Assembly (NCBI GenBank): GCA_021786555.1
Contig: JAJYNB010000256.1
Span: forward strand, 1 to 13,459
DNA length: 13,459 nucleotides
Direction of reading: 5' to 3'
Origin: Bacillota bacterium
Lineage (GTDB): Bacteria; Bacillota; Desulfitobacteriia; Desulfitobacteriales; JAJXUE01
The notes under the pieces are model-generated. The model had not been told where the DNA came from and made no database searches. It was given only the letters and a program-made list of their open reading frames with translations. Shown here piece after piece: positions 1 through 7,597 of the stretch (the stretch's first letter is position 1; every line of letters starts with the position of its first letter). The translations under genes were made by a program, and so were the position numbers.

Positions 1-131
1 ATGCCACCAGCGCCTTTAAAGCAAAATTTACCAAAGCAGGGGTTTACGGTTATACCCTGGACCTGGTCCAGGTGAGTGACAATACGGTGCTCGCCACCAC
101 GTCCGGCAGCATCACCGTAACAAACAAGTAA
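1..131 (+). CDS. C-terminal end of a probable surface or secreted beta-rich protein (partial)
   Basis: Only the last 42 complete codons are visible, in the frame whose first full codon begins at base 3 and which ends at TAA 129-131. The peptide alternates hydrophobic and polar residues (FTKAGVYGYTLDLV, then VLATTSGSITV), as in the last strands of an Ig-like or similar beta-sandwich domain of secreted proteins. No anchor, sorting motif or catalytic residue is visible. A good terminator follows 43 bases downstream, so this is the last gene of its unit. The frame is supported by the peptide character and the terminator position; the family is a guess, because the rest of the gene lies outside the window. 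Confidence 0.55.
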   Translation, partial: ATSAFKAKFTKAGVYGYTLDLVQVSDNTVLATTSGSITVTNK

Positions 132-174
132 AGTTGGTCTTGTAACGCCGGAAGACTTAACTGCACGCACAAGC

Positions 175-213
175 AGAGCCCGCATGCTCGAACACAGCAT
201 TCGGGCTCTTTTT
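175..213 (+). terminator. Rho-independent terminator
   Basis: AGAGCCCG at 175-182 pairs perfectly with CGGGCTCT at 202-209. A further ATGC/GCAT pairing (184-187 with 197-200) extends the stem past one mismatch. The right arm runs directly into TTTT (210-213). It ends the transcript of the partial gene at 1-131 and insulates the DUF445 pair that follows. Confidence 0.85.
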
Positions 214-218
214 ACCTT

Positions 219-249
219 TTGGTCAAATTGGTAATTACTATGGTATAAT
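219..249 (+). promoter_or_regulatory. Candidate sigma-A promoter for the DUF445 pair
   Basis: A perfect -10 hexamer TATAAT lies at 244-249 and is preceded by TATGG, close to the extended -10 pattern. The best -35 is weak: TTGGTC at 219-224 with a 19-base spacer. It sits just after the terminator and about 54 bases before the TTG start at 303. A weak ribosome binding site, GGTGG (291-295), lies 7 bases before that start. Confidence 0.55.
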
Positions 250-302
250 AAATGAATTAAATTATTGCAGATGCTGGCAGTTACAAAGCGGGTGGCACAA
301 GT

Positions 303-1547
303 TTGAAGAGCAATTACTATAAAGCTGCGGTGACCTTAGGGGTAGTGACGCTGGGCTTCCTGGCTTCTTATCCGTTTCATACTGGTTTCCTGGGCGGGCT
401 GATTTCCAGCGGCTGCGGAGCCGCCATGATTGGAGGCCTGGCGGATTGGTTTGCGGTCACCGCACTGTTTCGCAGGCCTCTTGGAATTCGCCCGGGACGG
501 GTGATTCGCACGGAAATCATCCCTCGCAACCGGGATAGGATTTTTTCTGCCCTGGTAGACATGGTGGAAAATGAGCTTCTGAGCAAAGAAGTCCTGAAAC
601 GTCAGCTGGACCGTTACGATATCCCGCAGTTCATCTTGCGTTACCTGGACGAGCACGGTGGCGCAGCGGATCTGCGGGAGGCCCTGCAACAGCTGGTAAA
701 GTACCTTTTGTCCAGGCTGGAACCGGAAGAACTGGGCCGGCTGGCGGGAGACCTGCTCAAGCAAAACGCCCCGGATTTGGCGGCTGCCCCTCTGCTGGGG
801 GAGATAATCGAGCACGCCTTGGACAAGGGCTACGGGGACAGGGCCATCACTTTCCTGGCTGCTGAAGGGGTGAAGCTGGTTGGTCACCCACAAGCAGGCC
901 GTATTCTGCTGGAAGTGGTGCGAGAGGCCTTGACTTCCTATGAGGGGGGCATGGACCGGCGCAAATTCGTCAACGGGCTTATCGGGGTTGAACCGGTGGA
1001 AATAGTGGAAGAAATCCAGGAAAAGCTGCGGGAGTTCCTGCTGCAGATAGGTCAGGATGAAAATAACCCCGTGCGGCAGGCTTTAAAGGACAAGCTCGGC
1101 AAATTGGCGGGGGGCCTGCAGCATGAGCCTTTGCTGCAGTTGAAGGTGGAAGAGTGGAAAAACCGCCTGCTGCAGGAGAAGATAGACATGGGCCGGGTGG
1201 TAGGCGGGATGATTGAGGCCAGGGGCATCAGGACTTTGGAAGAATATGTTCTGGGCGGTATAGAAAGCCAGGCAGGCCGGTTTATGGCCGCTTTCCGGCA
1301 GGACGCATCCCACCGCCAGAAATTGGACTACTCCGTCAAGAGCCTCCTGGGCCGGTGGATTGACGCGCGTCACAGCGAAATCGGCGAACTGGTCCGGGCC
1401 AGCCTGGACAGGTTAAGCAACGAGAAGCTGGTGGAACTGATTGAAGCCAAGGCCGGCAATGACCTGCAGATTATCCGCATCAACGGCTCCGTAGTGGGCG
1501 GGCTGGCCGGTGCCCTGATCTATCTGCTTACATTCTGGCTTTCTTAG
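303..1547 (+). CDS. DUF445 family membrane-anchored protein (first of two)
   Basis: The 414-residue protein fits the DUF445 family (YheB/YjiN-like), whose molecular function is not established. Visible hallmarks are an N-terminal hydrophobic stretch (about 8-48) running into GGLADWFAVTALF (44-56) with PLG just after, then IPRNRDRI (73-80). A long, charged, helical central region (about 80-385) follows. The C-terminus holds NDLQ, IRINGS and a final hydrophobic helix (386-414). The likely topology is membrane-anchored at both ends with a large helical soluble part between. The start is TTG at 303 with only a weak GGTGG Shine-Dalgarno, and no better in-frame start was seen. It is the first gene after the promoter at 219-249. 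The next DUF445 gene begins about 11 bases after its stop, so the two are surely cotranscribed. Family assignment is confident; role is unknown. Confidence 0.9.
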   Translation: MKSNYYKAAVTLGVVTLGFLASYPFHTGFLGGLISSGCGAAMIGGLADWFAVTALFRRPLGIRPGRVIRTEIIPRNRDRIFSALVDMVENELLSKEVLKRQLDRYDIPQFILRYLDEHGGAADLREALQQLVKYLLSRLEPEELGRLAGDLLKQNAPDLAAAPLLGEIIEHALDKGYGDRAITFLAAEGVKLVGHPQAGRILLEVVREALTSYEGGMDRRKFVNGLIGVEPVEIVEEIQEKLREFLLQIGQDENNPVRQALKDKLGKLAGGLQHEPLLQLKVEEWKNRLLQEKIDMGRVVGGMIEARGIRTLEEYVLGGIESQAGRFMAAFRQDASHRQKLDYSVKSLLGRWIDARHSEIGELVRASLDRLSNEKLVELIEAKAGNDLQIIRINGSVVGGLAGALIYLLTFWLS

Positions 1548-1558
1548 GAGTGAGACGA

Positions 1559-2899
1559 TTGAACTACAGGAACAAAGCCAACATTACCTTGGCCGCGGTG
1601 TTCACCGGCTTTCTTTTAAGCGCGGTCCTGCTGCACCTGCACCAAAAGGTTTTTATCCTGCGGCTGGTTTATTTTGTGCTGGAGGCGGCCCTGGTAGGGG
1701 GAATTGCTGACTGGTTCGCCGTCACAGCCCTGTTCAAAAAGCCCTTGGGTTTTTCTTACCACACAGCTCTCATTCCCCGCAACCGGGAAAAGGTGATTGA
1801 AGCGGTGGCCCAAATGGTGGAGAAGGACCTGCTTGGCGTCAGGACGATTAAGTCCAAGCTGAAGCATGCCAGCTTTGTGGCGCCGGTAATCAACTGGGTG
1901 GACAAAAACAATGGTGTGGAATATACGGCAAGGGTGGGGACGGAGTACTTGGAGCAGGTTATTGGGCAGCTGGACATCTCAAGCATCTCAGGCAAGCTGG
2001 AACGGCTGATTAAGGGCTGGCTGATGGAGCAGGACCTGTCCCGGCTAATCCGTGATCTTGCTCTGGAGGCGCTGGAAGACCGGCCAGGCGCAGGGTGGCC
2101 GGCACAACTTCTGGATAAGGGTATTTCTTTGGCCCAGGACCCTGGGGTGAGGGAACAAATCTATAAACTGCTGAGGGAACAGGAAGAGAAACAAACTCAA
2201 GGGAACTGGCTAAAAGGACTGTTAGCAAATCTGCTGGCTGCCACCAACAGCCTAAACCTTGCCGATGCCGCCTCGGCCCTGCAGGCCGAATTAGTTAAGC
2301 AGATGGAGGCTCTGAAAGATCCAGCGGACCCTCTCCGCCTTAAACTGAGGGAGATACTCCTGGCACAGCTGATGGAACTGGAGGGCAACCCGGAATATCA
2401 GGAAGCAGTTGAGAGCTGGAAGGAAGCATTGGTACAGGACGTACCCCTGGCGGATGTCCTGCAGCAGGCCTGCCGCTCCACGGCTGCAGCACTGTTAAGC
2501 CCGGAGACGAGTTGCGGGCAGGAAGCTGGTCCAGTAGTCCAGGATGGTTCCATCCTGGCCCGCTGGGTGCTGGCCCAGGCCTCCAGTTATTGGGGCCGTT
2601 TTAAACAGGATAAGGACTTGCAGGATTGGCTCGACCGTTATATCAGGCTGATCGCCAACCGCATTGTCCAGGCGGAACACCACATAACCGGACAAATGGT
2701 GCGGGAAACCCTAAGTGCTTTAAGCGACGAGGATCTAAACTCCTTCGTCGATGCCAGGGCCGGCAACGACCTGCAGTGGATTCGGATTAACGGCTCCATT
2801 ATCGGCGGCGCCGTGGGGCTTTTGCTCTTCCTGCTTCTGAACTTTGTCTATGACCCAGTGGTTATTCCCCTGGTCCATAGGACGTGGGGACGGTTCTGA
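1559..2899 (+). CDS. DUF445 family membrane-anchored protein (second of two)
   Basis: The 446-residue protein has the same plan as its upstream neighbour: N-terminal hydrophobic helices (about 8-55), GGIADWFAVTALF (48-60) with PLG just after, IPRNREKV (72-79), a long charged helical middle, and NDLQWIRINGS plus a hydrophobic helix near the end (from about 403). I place the start at TTG 1559 because AGGAG (1546-1550) then sits 8 bases upstream. The alternative GTG at 1550 adds three residues but overlaps that Shine-Dalgarno. The AGGAG overlaps the stop codon of the first gene, suggesting translational coupling. The two proteins are clearly related but diverged, so this is an old duplication or a two-subunit pair. 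The C-terminus carries about 15 extra residues after the last membrane helix. Its final codons (RTWGRF) are encoded by a motif that recurs inverted at 13259-13270. Confidence 0.88.
   Translation: MNYRNKANITLAAVFTGFLLSAVLLHLHQKVFILRLVYFVLEAALVGGIADWFAVTALFKKPLGFSYHTALIPRNREKVIEAVAQMVEKDLLGVRTIKSKLKHASFVAPVINWVDKNNGVEYTARVGTEYLEQVIGQLDISSISGKLERLIKGWLMEQDLSRLIRDLALEALEDRPGAGWPAQLLDKGISLAQDPGVREQIYKLLREQEEKQTQGNWLKGLLANLLAATNSLNLADAASALQAELVKQMEALKDPADPLRLKLREILLAQLMELEGNPEYQEAVESWKEALVQDVPLADVLQQACRSTAAALLSPETSCGQEAGPVVQDGSILARWVLAQASSYWGRFKQDKDLQDWLDRYIRLIANRIVQAEHHITGQMVRETLSALSDEDLNSFVDARAGNDLQWIRINGSIIGGAVGLLLFLLLNFVYDPVVIPLVHRTWGRF
2885..2896 (+). repeat. 12-base repeat motif TGGGGACGGTTC, copy 1
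   Basis: These 12 bases are repeated exactly, in opposite orientation, at 13259-13270, where they form the loop side of a long hairpin. Here the motif overlaps the last codons of the second DUF445 gene, and I see no strong hairpin around it. Similar GGGGACGGTTC-type sequences are, from memory, common dispersed palindromic repeats in Clostridia and related genomes. That comparison could not be checked here. Confidence 0.6.
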
Positions 2900-2925
2900 C
2901 AGGGTCGTTGATTTCTGATTTCACG

Positions 2926-2953
2926 TGCCGCAGCCTTTAAAGAAACTGCGGCA
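2926..2953. promoter_or_regulatory. Perfect 8-bp inverted repeat upstream of the DeoR regulator
   Basis: TGCCGCAG (2926-2933) and CTGCGGCA (2946-2953) are perfect inverted copies separated by 12 bases. The element ends 18 bases before the AAGGAGG of the regulator gene. There is no T-run on either side, so it is not a standard terminator. An autoregulatory operator for the DeoR protein or a leader hairpin are the two readable options. Neither is proven, and no convincing -35/-10 pair was found between 2900 and 2988. Confidence 0.4.
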
Positions 2954-2988
2954 ACCAAATACCCCTTTGGCAAGGAGGAGACGCGAGC

Positions 2989-3747
2989 GTGGGTGACAAT
3001 GATGGCCGCCAGGAGGAAATCCGTAGTCTGTTGGAAGAACATGGCAACCTTACCGTGGCGGAACTGGCCCAGCATTTTAACGTGTCCGAGATGACTATCC
3101 GGCGCGATCTGAAAACCCTGGCCGCCTTGGGCCTGGTGCAGCGGGAACACGGCCGGGCCCTTCATCCTCAGAACGCAGACGGGCTGTTTCTGGCGCGGCT
3201 GGGTGAAGCAGAACGGGAAAAAACACTGATCGGCCGGCTGGCGGCGGGTTTGGTCTCGGAAGGAGAGTCACTTATCCTGGACGCCGGGACCACCACTTTG
3301 GCTGTGGCCCGGGCCCTGGATAAGAAGTGTGTTGTTATCACCAATTCCCTGCCCATTGCCGGGGTGCTGGGGAACAGGGAAGGAGTGACGGTCCTGGTCA
3401 GCGGCGGTGAAGTGCGTGGTACGACTTACGCCTTAGTGGGGCCCATGGCCAGAGCCGGTTTTGGCGGTTTCAACGCAGACAAGCTGTTTTTGGCCGCAAG
3501 CGGCCTCAGCCTCGAGCGAGGACTCTCCACAGCCAACATGCTGGAGTCGGAGGTCAAGCAAGCCATGCTGGCCGCCGCCAGGGAGGTTATTCTGGTTGCC
3601 CACAGCGGGAAAATCGGCCAGGTGTATTACCATACCTTTACGCATTGGGACAGAATCGATGTGCTGGTCACCGATGCACGCCTGCCAGCTGAAACGCGGA
3701 GGGAGTTGGAAAATCTGGGGGTTAAAGTGCTGATCGCCCAGGTATAG
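2989..3747 (+). CDS. DeoR family transcriptional regulator
   Basis: The 252-residue length is typical of DeoR-family repressors of sugar and nucleoside metabolism. The N-terminal winged helix-turn-helix (about 6-58) contains LTVAELAQHFNVSEMTIRRD (21-40), the family recognition signature. The C-terminal DeoRC effector domain shows LDAGTTT (97-103), VITNS (116-120), SGGEVR (138-143) and ASGLSLERGLST (170-181), then VKQAML (189-194), expected to bind a phosphorylated sugar. The start is GTG 2989, with AAGGAGG (2972-2978) ten bases upstream. The gene follows the DUF445 pair after 89 bases and is convergent with the sugar operon, ending back to back with rbsD. No adjacent target on its own strand is evident. 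It may control itself, the convergent operon or distant genes. Its sampled base composition (62% GC over 3181-3240) matches the left-hand genes, not the operon. Confidence 0.9.
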   Translation: MGDNDGRQEEIRSLLEEHGNLTVAELAQHFNVSEMTIRRDLKTLAALGLVQREHGRALHPQNADGLFLARLGEAEREKTLIGRLAAGLVSEGESLILDAGTTTLAVARALDKKCVVITNSLPIAGVLGNREGVTVLVSGGEVRGTTYALVGPMARAGFGGFNADKLFLAASGLSLERGLSTANMLESEVKQAMLAAAREVILVAHSGKIGQVYYHTFTHWDRIDVLVTDARLPAETRRELENLGVKVLIAQV

Positions 3748-3821
3748 GCTGATTGACCTATGCCTGTGAGGTTTGTAGCCTGCACAAAGAGTGTTCTTTT
3801 GGCTATAGGACTACATAAGAT

Positions 3822-3847
3822 AAGCCCGGCAAAACATGGCCGGGCTT
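3822..3847. terminator. Bidirectional terminator between the DeoR gene and rbsD
   Basis: AAGCCCGGC (3822-3830) pairs perfectly with GCCGGGCTT (3839-3847) around an 8-base loop. It lies 74 bases after the DeoR stop and 7 bases after the rbsD stop (reading -), so it is placed to end both convergent transcripts. U-richness is modest on both sides (TTATCTTA on the - strand; TAAAG then TATTTT further on the + strand). The 107-base gap holds no other gene that I can support. Confidence 0.75.
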
Positions 3848-3854
3848 TAAAGAT

Positions 3855-4265
3855 CTATTTTCCATCTGGTCCAAAGGACACTCCACACACTAGCAAAACA
3901 TTAGCGAAGAATGTCTGTTCACCAGTGCGGATAACGGCTTTAGCCTTTTGAACCTTTTCTTTAAACTCCTGATGAGGGATTGTAGACAGTTTGGTATCTC
4001 CCAAGAGGTTGGTCACCTTGCTGTACATTTCAGGACTGTTCTTCTCTGCTTCGCTTGCCATATAATACTCCTCTACAACCAACTCTTCCAATACCGTGCG
4101 TAGCACATCACTAAGACTAGGAATTCCCGGCCGAACTGCCAGGTCAACCCGCACTACATTTCCTGGAATAGGATAACCCGAATCTACTATGGCGACCGTA
4201 TCAGTATGCCCCAAGCCGGCCACCACGGCAGACAAAGGTTGGTTAAGCAAATTACCCTTTTTCAT
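3855..4265 (-). CDS. rbsD: D-ribose pyranase (RbsD)
   Basis: The 136-residue protein matches the RbsD/FucU mutarotase family along its whole length. RbsD interconverts beta-pyranose and beta-furanose forms of D-ribose in the cytoplasm, supplying the furanose used by ribokinase. Visible signatures are MKKG and LLN at the start, GLGHTD with His20, Asp28 in VDSGYPIP, His98 (IPHQEF) and VIRTGE (111-116). The usual Tyr in the late PYAN motif is Phe here (FFAN, 119-122), which may tune the site. The start ATG at 4265 has AAGGAGGGAG just upstream. It is the last gene of the operon, 12 bases after the glycosidase stop, and is followed at once by the terminator at 3822-3847. Its partner kinase is at the other end of the operon (10996-11922). 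Confidence 0.93.
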   Translation of the reverse strand: MKKGNLLNQPLSAVVAGLGHTDTVAIVDSGYPIPGNVVRVDLAVRPGIPSLSDVLRTVLEELVVEEYYMASEAEKNSPEMYSKVTNLLGDTKLSTIPHQEFKEKVQKAKAVIRTGEQTFFANVLLVCGVSFGPDGK

Positions 4266-4277
4266 CGATCTCCCTCC

Positions 4278-6515
4278 TTAATACCAAATCTTAATTAAAC
4301 ACCCCTCACCCGTGGGTAAAGCAATTGCCCCTGCCTCACCTGCTCTAACGCTTTCGCCGTTACACTGAGTCAGAATAACCTTACCCTTGGTTTCCGGGAA
4401 CTCACACCAAGTTTGACCTTTTTGGGCCGGAATCTGTATTTGTGCAAAGTGAGAATCATATTTGAAGTGGCGGAAACGACCTTGCGCTGAGGTAATAAAA
4501 ATAACCGTTCCGTTTAGCGTTAGCGATGTTACTCCCGCATCAATGGTCAAACTGTAGATTCCATCACCCATCGGTATGTCGACCATTTGGAGAGAGCCTT
4601 CACTGGGGTCGACTTTGCCGAAATGAAAACCATTCCAGGGATCGATATCAAGGTGGTCAATTATCCCCAGCAGAGGTAATAAAGCCCCCCAGCCGTAAAA
4701 AGGGTCGGAATCAACCGAATCACAACCCGCACCGGTATCTCCGTTATAATTTTCATGGCAGTGCCGTCGCTTTTCCCACTCTTCTAGAAAGATTTCCAGG
4801 CTTCGCCGCACCAATTGATGAGCTTCTTTGTCCAAACCATTTCTTTTTAAGCCATAGTAGGTAAGGAAATTTAAGGGCGGCCACATTCTTCCCCGCCAGT
4901 AAACATTGTCTTTAAAGGCTGGATCGTTACGAGTAACACTGGGAAGAGGTACTTTGCCTCCGAATTCATCATTATTTACTAAATGTTGCAGAAGGGCTGC
5001 GGTTTGGCCAGGATCGGCAACCCCGGCCAATAAGGGGTAAAAACTAGTAGGACTTAGAGAATGACTAAATCTACCATTCCATAACTTTCCGGCAAAGATT
5101 TGGCGATCATCGTCCCATAATTCGGTGTGGATTTTAGCTCCTAAGGCAGAAGCCTTCTCGGCAAACATTGGGGCGTCCTCTGTATGTCCCAATTCTAAGG
5201 CCATCTTTGCGAGGATTTCCCCGTCAAGCACCAATAGACTGTTTAGAGCAATGTCTTCCAAGTTTAATGTTCGGCTCACAGGGTCAAGAACAGCTTCGTC
5301 GTACATTGGACTATTGTCCATGCTGGATTCGTCCTTGGCGGCAAGTTTTGTACCGATAAAGGCACCGCTGCCAACGGCCGAGGTTCCGTATTCCAAGATA
5401 CCGTTACCGTTGCCATCCCGATTGGCAAACCACCAAAGAAATGCTTGTTTGAGCGCCGGATATGCAGACCTGATAAGCGGCTTGTCTTTGGTCAGCAGAT
5501 AGATTTGCCAAACAATAAAGCTGCCAATCGGAGGTTGAGAGCGATCAACCCATTCCGTATGCTCACTAAGCATACAGGATAAGTTACCTTGCGGGGTCAA
5601 ACCGTCCAGAGCAGCCCGTACATTCTGGATAGAAGTTTCCCAATCACCAGCCCATGCCGCAATTAGAGCGTGATAAAAGACATCGTTAAGCCAAGTAAAC
5701 CAGCCACCAAATTTGCTGGATATCCACAAGCGGGTTAGGGAGGTATACCAACGCTGATTAATGTTATCCTGGATAGTATTCCAAGCCATTACGTCACGAA
5801 CTGCTTCCAAGCATTTTGTATAGATGTCTCCTTCTATACTAGGAAGGTTCGATAGTTTGTCATTGCGCAGTTTTTCCCAGTCAGGATTCTCCTGTAAGGC
5901 TTTTTGGGCGCGTTCCAGGGCCATATTGGGGTCATTACTCACAGCGAGAGCAAAGCGCAAGATTGGCATTTCTTCCAGATGAAACTTCATGGTTCCCCAA
6001 TTACCCACAGTTTCCTTAGGAGAAGGGTAGTAATAACCGAACTTCTCCATATCACTGCCTGCCTGGTCTGGGCTATCATAGATGCCACTACCCAAGGGCG
6101 ACTTTTCACAACACAGGGCAATATGATAACTGCGATATTGAGCCAGCAAAGATGGACCAACGAATTTTACTGAACCATTGGTAGCAAATCCTCCGGACAG
6201 TAGCAGCCAAAAACGCAATCCCCATTCGCCGAAATTCTCCGTCGAAATGCGGCCAAGTAATGTGAACGGGTCTGGCTTAGCATATTCTATCTTTAGGGTT
6301 GTACCGGCGTGATTGACGTGAAGTTCTGCATAATCTCCATTAGCGTGGTGATAACCTAAACGAGTATCCGGGGAAAACAAGAAGTTAGTGTACTTTTGCT
6401 GGTTATGGCTGTACGCTCCAATGTTTAGCACAAACTGAGCCGGCAAAAAGACCATCCTTGCCGGAGATTGTGGATCCCAAGTGTTCCAATACTTCGCTGC
6501 GCTTGCCTGAATCAT
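4278..6515 (-). CDS. GH63-type glycoside hydrolase, cytoplasmic
   Basis: The 745-residue protein has an N-terminal beta-rich domain (about 1-200), an (alpha/alpha)6 barrel (about 225-620) and a C-terminal beta segment (630-745). The barrel resembles bacterial GH63 enzymes such as E. coli YgjK: ANRDGNGNGILEYG (364-377), MDNSPMYDE (399-407), VPLPS and NVYWRGRMWPPLNF (537-550), and HENYNGDTGAG (587-597). By analogy with GH63, Asp367 in NRDGNGNG is the likely general acid and Glu588 in HENYN the likely base. Family members act on alpha-glucosides or related alpha-glycosides by inversion; the substrate here is unknown. There is no signal peptide, so it should act on material already imported. Its ATG (6515) overlaps the ATPase stop by one base, with AGGGAGGAA upstream. 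Mannosylglycerate hydrolase-like or trehalase-like enzymes are the nearest alternatives. Confidence 0.8.
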   Translation of the reverse strand: MIQASAAKYWNTWDPQSPARMVFLPAQFVLNIGAYSHNQQKYTNFLFSPDTRLGYHHANGDYAELHVNHAGTTLKIEYAKPDPFTLLGRISTENFGEWGLRFWLLLSGGFATNGSVKFVGPSLLAQYRSYHIALCCEKSPLGSGIYDSPDQAGSDMEKFGYYYPSPKETVGNWGTMKFHLEEMPILRFALAVSNDPNMALERAQKALQENPDWEKLRNDKLSNLPSIEGDIYTKCLEAVRDVMAWNTIQDNINQRWYTSLTRLWISSKFGGWFTWLNDVFYHALIAAWAGDWETSIQNVRAALDGLTPQGNLSCMLSEHTEWVDRSQPPIGSFIVWQIYLLTKDKPLIRSAYPALKQAFLWWFANRDGNGNGILEYGTSAVGSGAFIGTKLAAKDESSMDNSPMYDEAVLDPVSRTLNLEDIALNSLLVLDGEILAKMALELGHTEDAPMFAEKASALGAKIHTELWDDDRQIFAGKLWNGRFSHSLSPTSFYPLLAGVADPGQTAALLQHLVNNDEFGGKVPLPSVTRNDPAFKDNVYWRGRMWPPLNFLTYYGLKRNGLDKEAHQLVRRSLEIFLEEWEKRRHCHENYNGDTGAGCDSVDSDPFYGWGALLPLLGIIDHLDIDPWNGFHFGKVDPSEGSLQMVDIPMGDGIYSLTIDAGVTSLTLNGTVIFITSAQGRFRHFKYDSHFAQIQIPAQKGQTWCEFPETKGKVILTQCNGESVRAGEAGAIALPTGEGCLIKIWY

Positions 6516-7597
6516 TATGGTTCCTCCCTTATGGGAAAGCAGTGAATATCAGCAGGCAAAATTCCTAGTTTGACTGGCATTCCCGGTTTGATTTCAGCGA
6601 CATGGGGTGACAGGGCAATAACTTCTAAGGCCGTCGTATTGTGTACAGCGATTTCCATCTTAGAAACCGTACCTGTAAAAATGTTGCTGAGAACTATTCC
6701 ACTCAATTGGTTTTCTGCTAGATATACCGAATCTAGAAGACGAATATGTTCGGCTCGAATTACCCCTCTTACCTTTTGACCAGGTTGGAAACCCTCGGAA
6801 TGATTTATTGTCAGGCAAAAATCGCCAGTATCTAGGAACCAACTGCTTTCTTTATGGACAAGAGTACCGGTGATGATATTTGCTCTACCTAAAAAATCCG
6901 AGGCGAAGAGGCTTGCGGGTTGGTTGTAAATGTGCCAGGGATCAGCCATCTGCTCAATATGGCCTTCATTAAGCAAAATAACCTGATCAGATAGTGTCAA
7001 TGCCTCTTCCTGATCATGTGTCACAAATACAGTAGTGATACCTACCTCTTGTTGGATGTTGCGAATTTCGTACTGCATTTCTCCCCTAATCTTACGGTCA
7101 AGTGCACTTAACGGTTCATCCAAGAGCAATATCTTGGGCCTAAGTACAAGGGCACGGGCTAAGGCCACCCGCTGCTGTTGACCGCCGGAAAGTTGTTGAA
7201 TGCGTCTTTTTTCCATGCCTTTTAACCGCGTGAGGCCGAGTATTTGGTCGATCCTGTCAGCCATCTCTGATTTAGGAACTCGATGTGTGCGTAATCCATA
7301 AGCGACGTTTTGATACACGTTCATGTGGGGAAAAAGGGCGTAACTCTGGAATACCATTCCGATCTCCCGGCGGTCGGGTGTTAAATTGGTTATGTCTTTG
7401 CCATCAACTAACACTCGGCCACTGTCCTGTACCAGGAAGCCACTAATTATCCTTAAAATTGTTGACTTGCCACAGCCTGAAGGGCCTAAAATTGAAAGCA
7501 GTTTTCCATCGCTAAGCGAAAAAGACACTTGGTCCAGAACTTTGGTCAAACCAAAAGATTTTTGTAAATTATCTACTTCAAGTTTCGCCATGGTCAC
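6515..7597 (-). CDS. ABC transporter ATPase, polyamine/opine/phosphonate (PotA) type
   Basis: This is the ATP-hydrolysing subunit of the importer encoded by its neighbours. Reading from GTG 7597 (360 residues), the motifs are Walker A GPSGCGKST (38-46), Q-loop Gln84, signature LSGGQQQR (136-143), Walker B ILLLDE (156-161), D-loop SALD (164-167) and H-loop His194 in VTHDQEEAL. A C-terminal TOBE-like domain (about 240-355) is typical of the PotA/FbpC branch and probably carries regulatory sites. The GTG overlaps the hydrolase stop (GTGA, 7594-7597). An ATG two codons later (7591), preceded by AGGG, is an equally good start. The gene is separated from the permeases by the cysteine hydrolase, which is unusual. 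Family is certain; substrate is not readable from this subunit. Confidence 0.92.
   Translation of the reverse strand: MTMAKLEVDNLQKSFGLTKVLDQVSFSLSDGKLLSILGPSGCGKSTILRIISGFLVQDSGRVLVDGKDITNLTPDRREIGMVFQSYALFPHMNVYQNVAYGLRTHRVPKSEMADRIDQILGLTRLKGMEKRRIQQLSGGQQQRVALARALVLRPKILLLDEPLSALDRKIRGEMQYEIRNIQQEVGITTVFVTHDQEEALTLSDQVILLNEGHIEQMADPWHIYNQPASLFASDFLGRANIITGTLVHKESSWFLDTGDFCLTINHSEGFQPGQKVRGVIRAEHIRLLDSVYLAENQLSGIVLSNIFTGTVSKMEIAVHNTTALEVIALSPHVAEIKPGMPVKLGILPADIHCFPIREEP

Noticed and set aside
336..893. Long open frame on the - strand inside the first DUF445 gene
   Set aside because: It is wholly antisense to a gene with clear family motifs, has no Shine-Dalgarno, and its peptide has low-complexity character expected of a reverse-strand shadow in GC-rich DNA.
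1550..1558. GTG 1550 as start of the second DUF445 gene
   Set aside because: It would overlap the AGGAG at 1546-1550 that otherwise serves TTG 1559 at ideal spacing. The alternative is not excluded but is less likely.
3760..3951. 63-codon + strand frame over the convergent gap and the end of rbsD
   Set aside because: It runs through the terminator stem and antisense to rbsD, and has no ribosome binding site.
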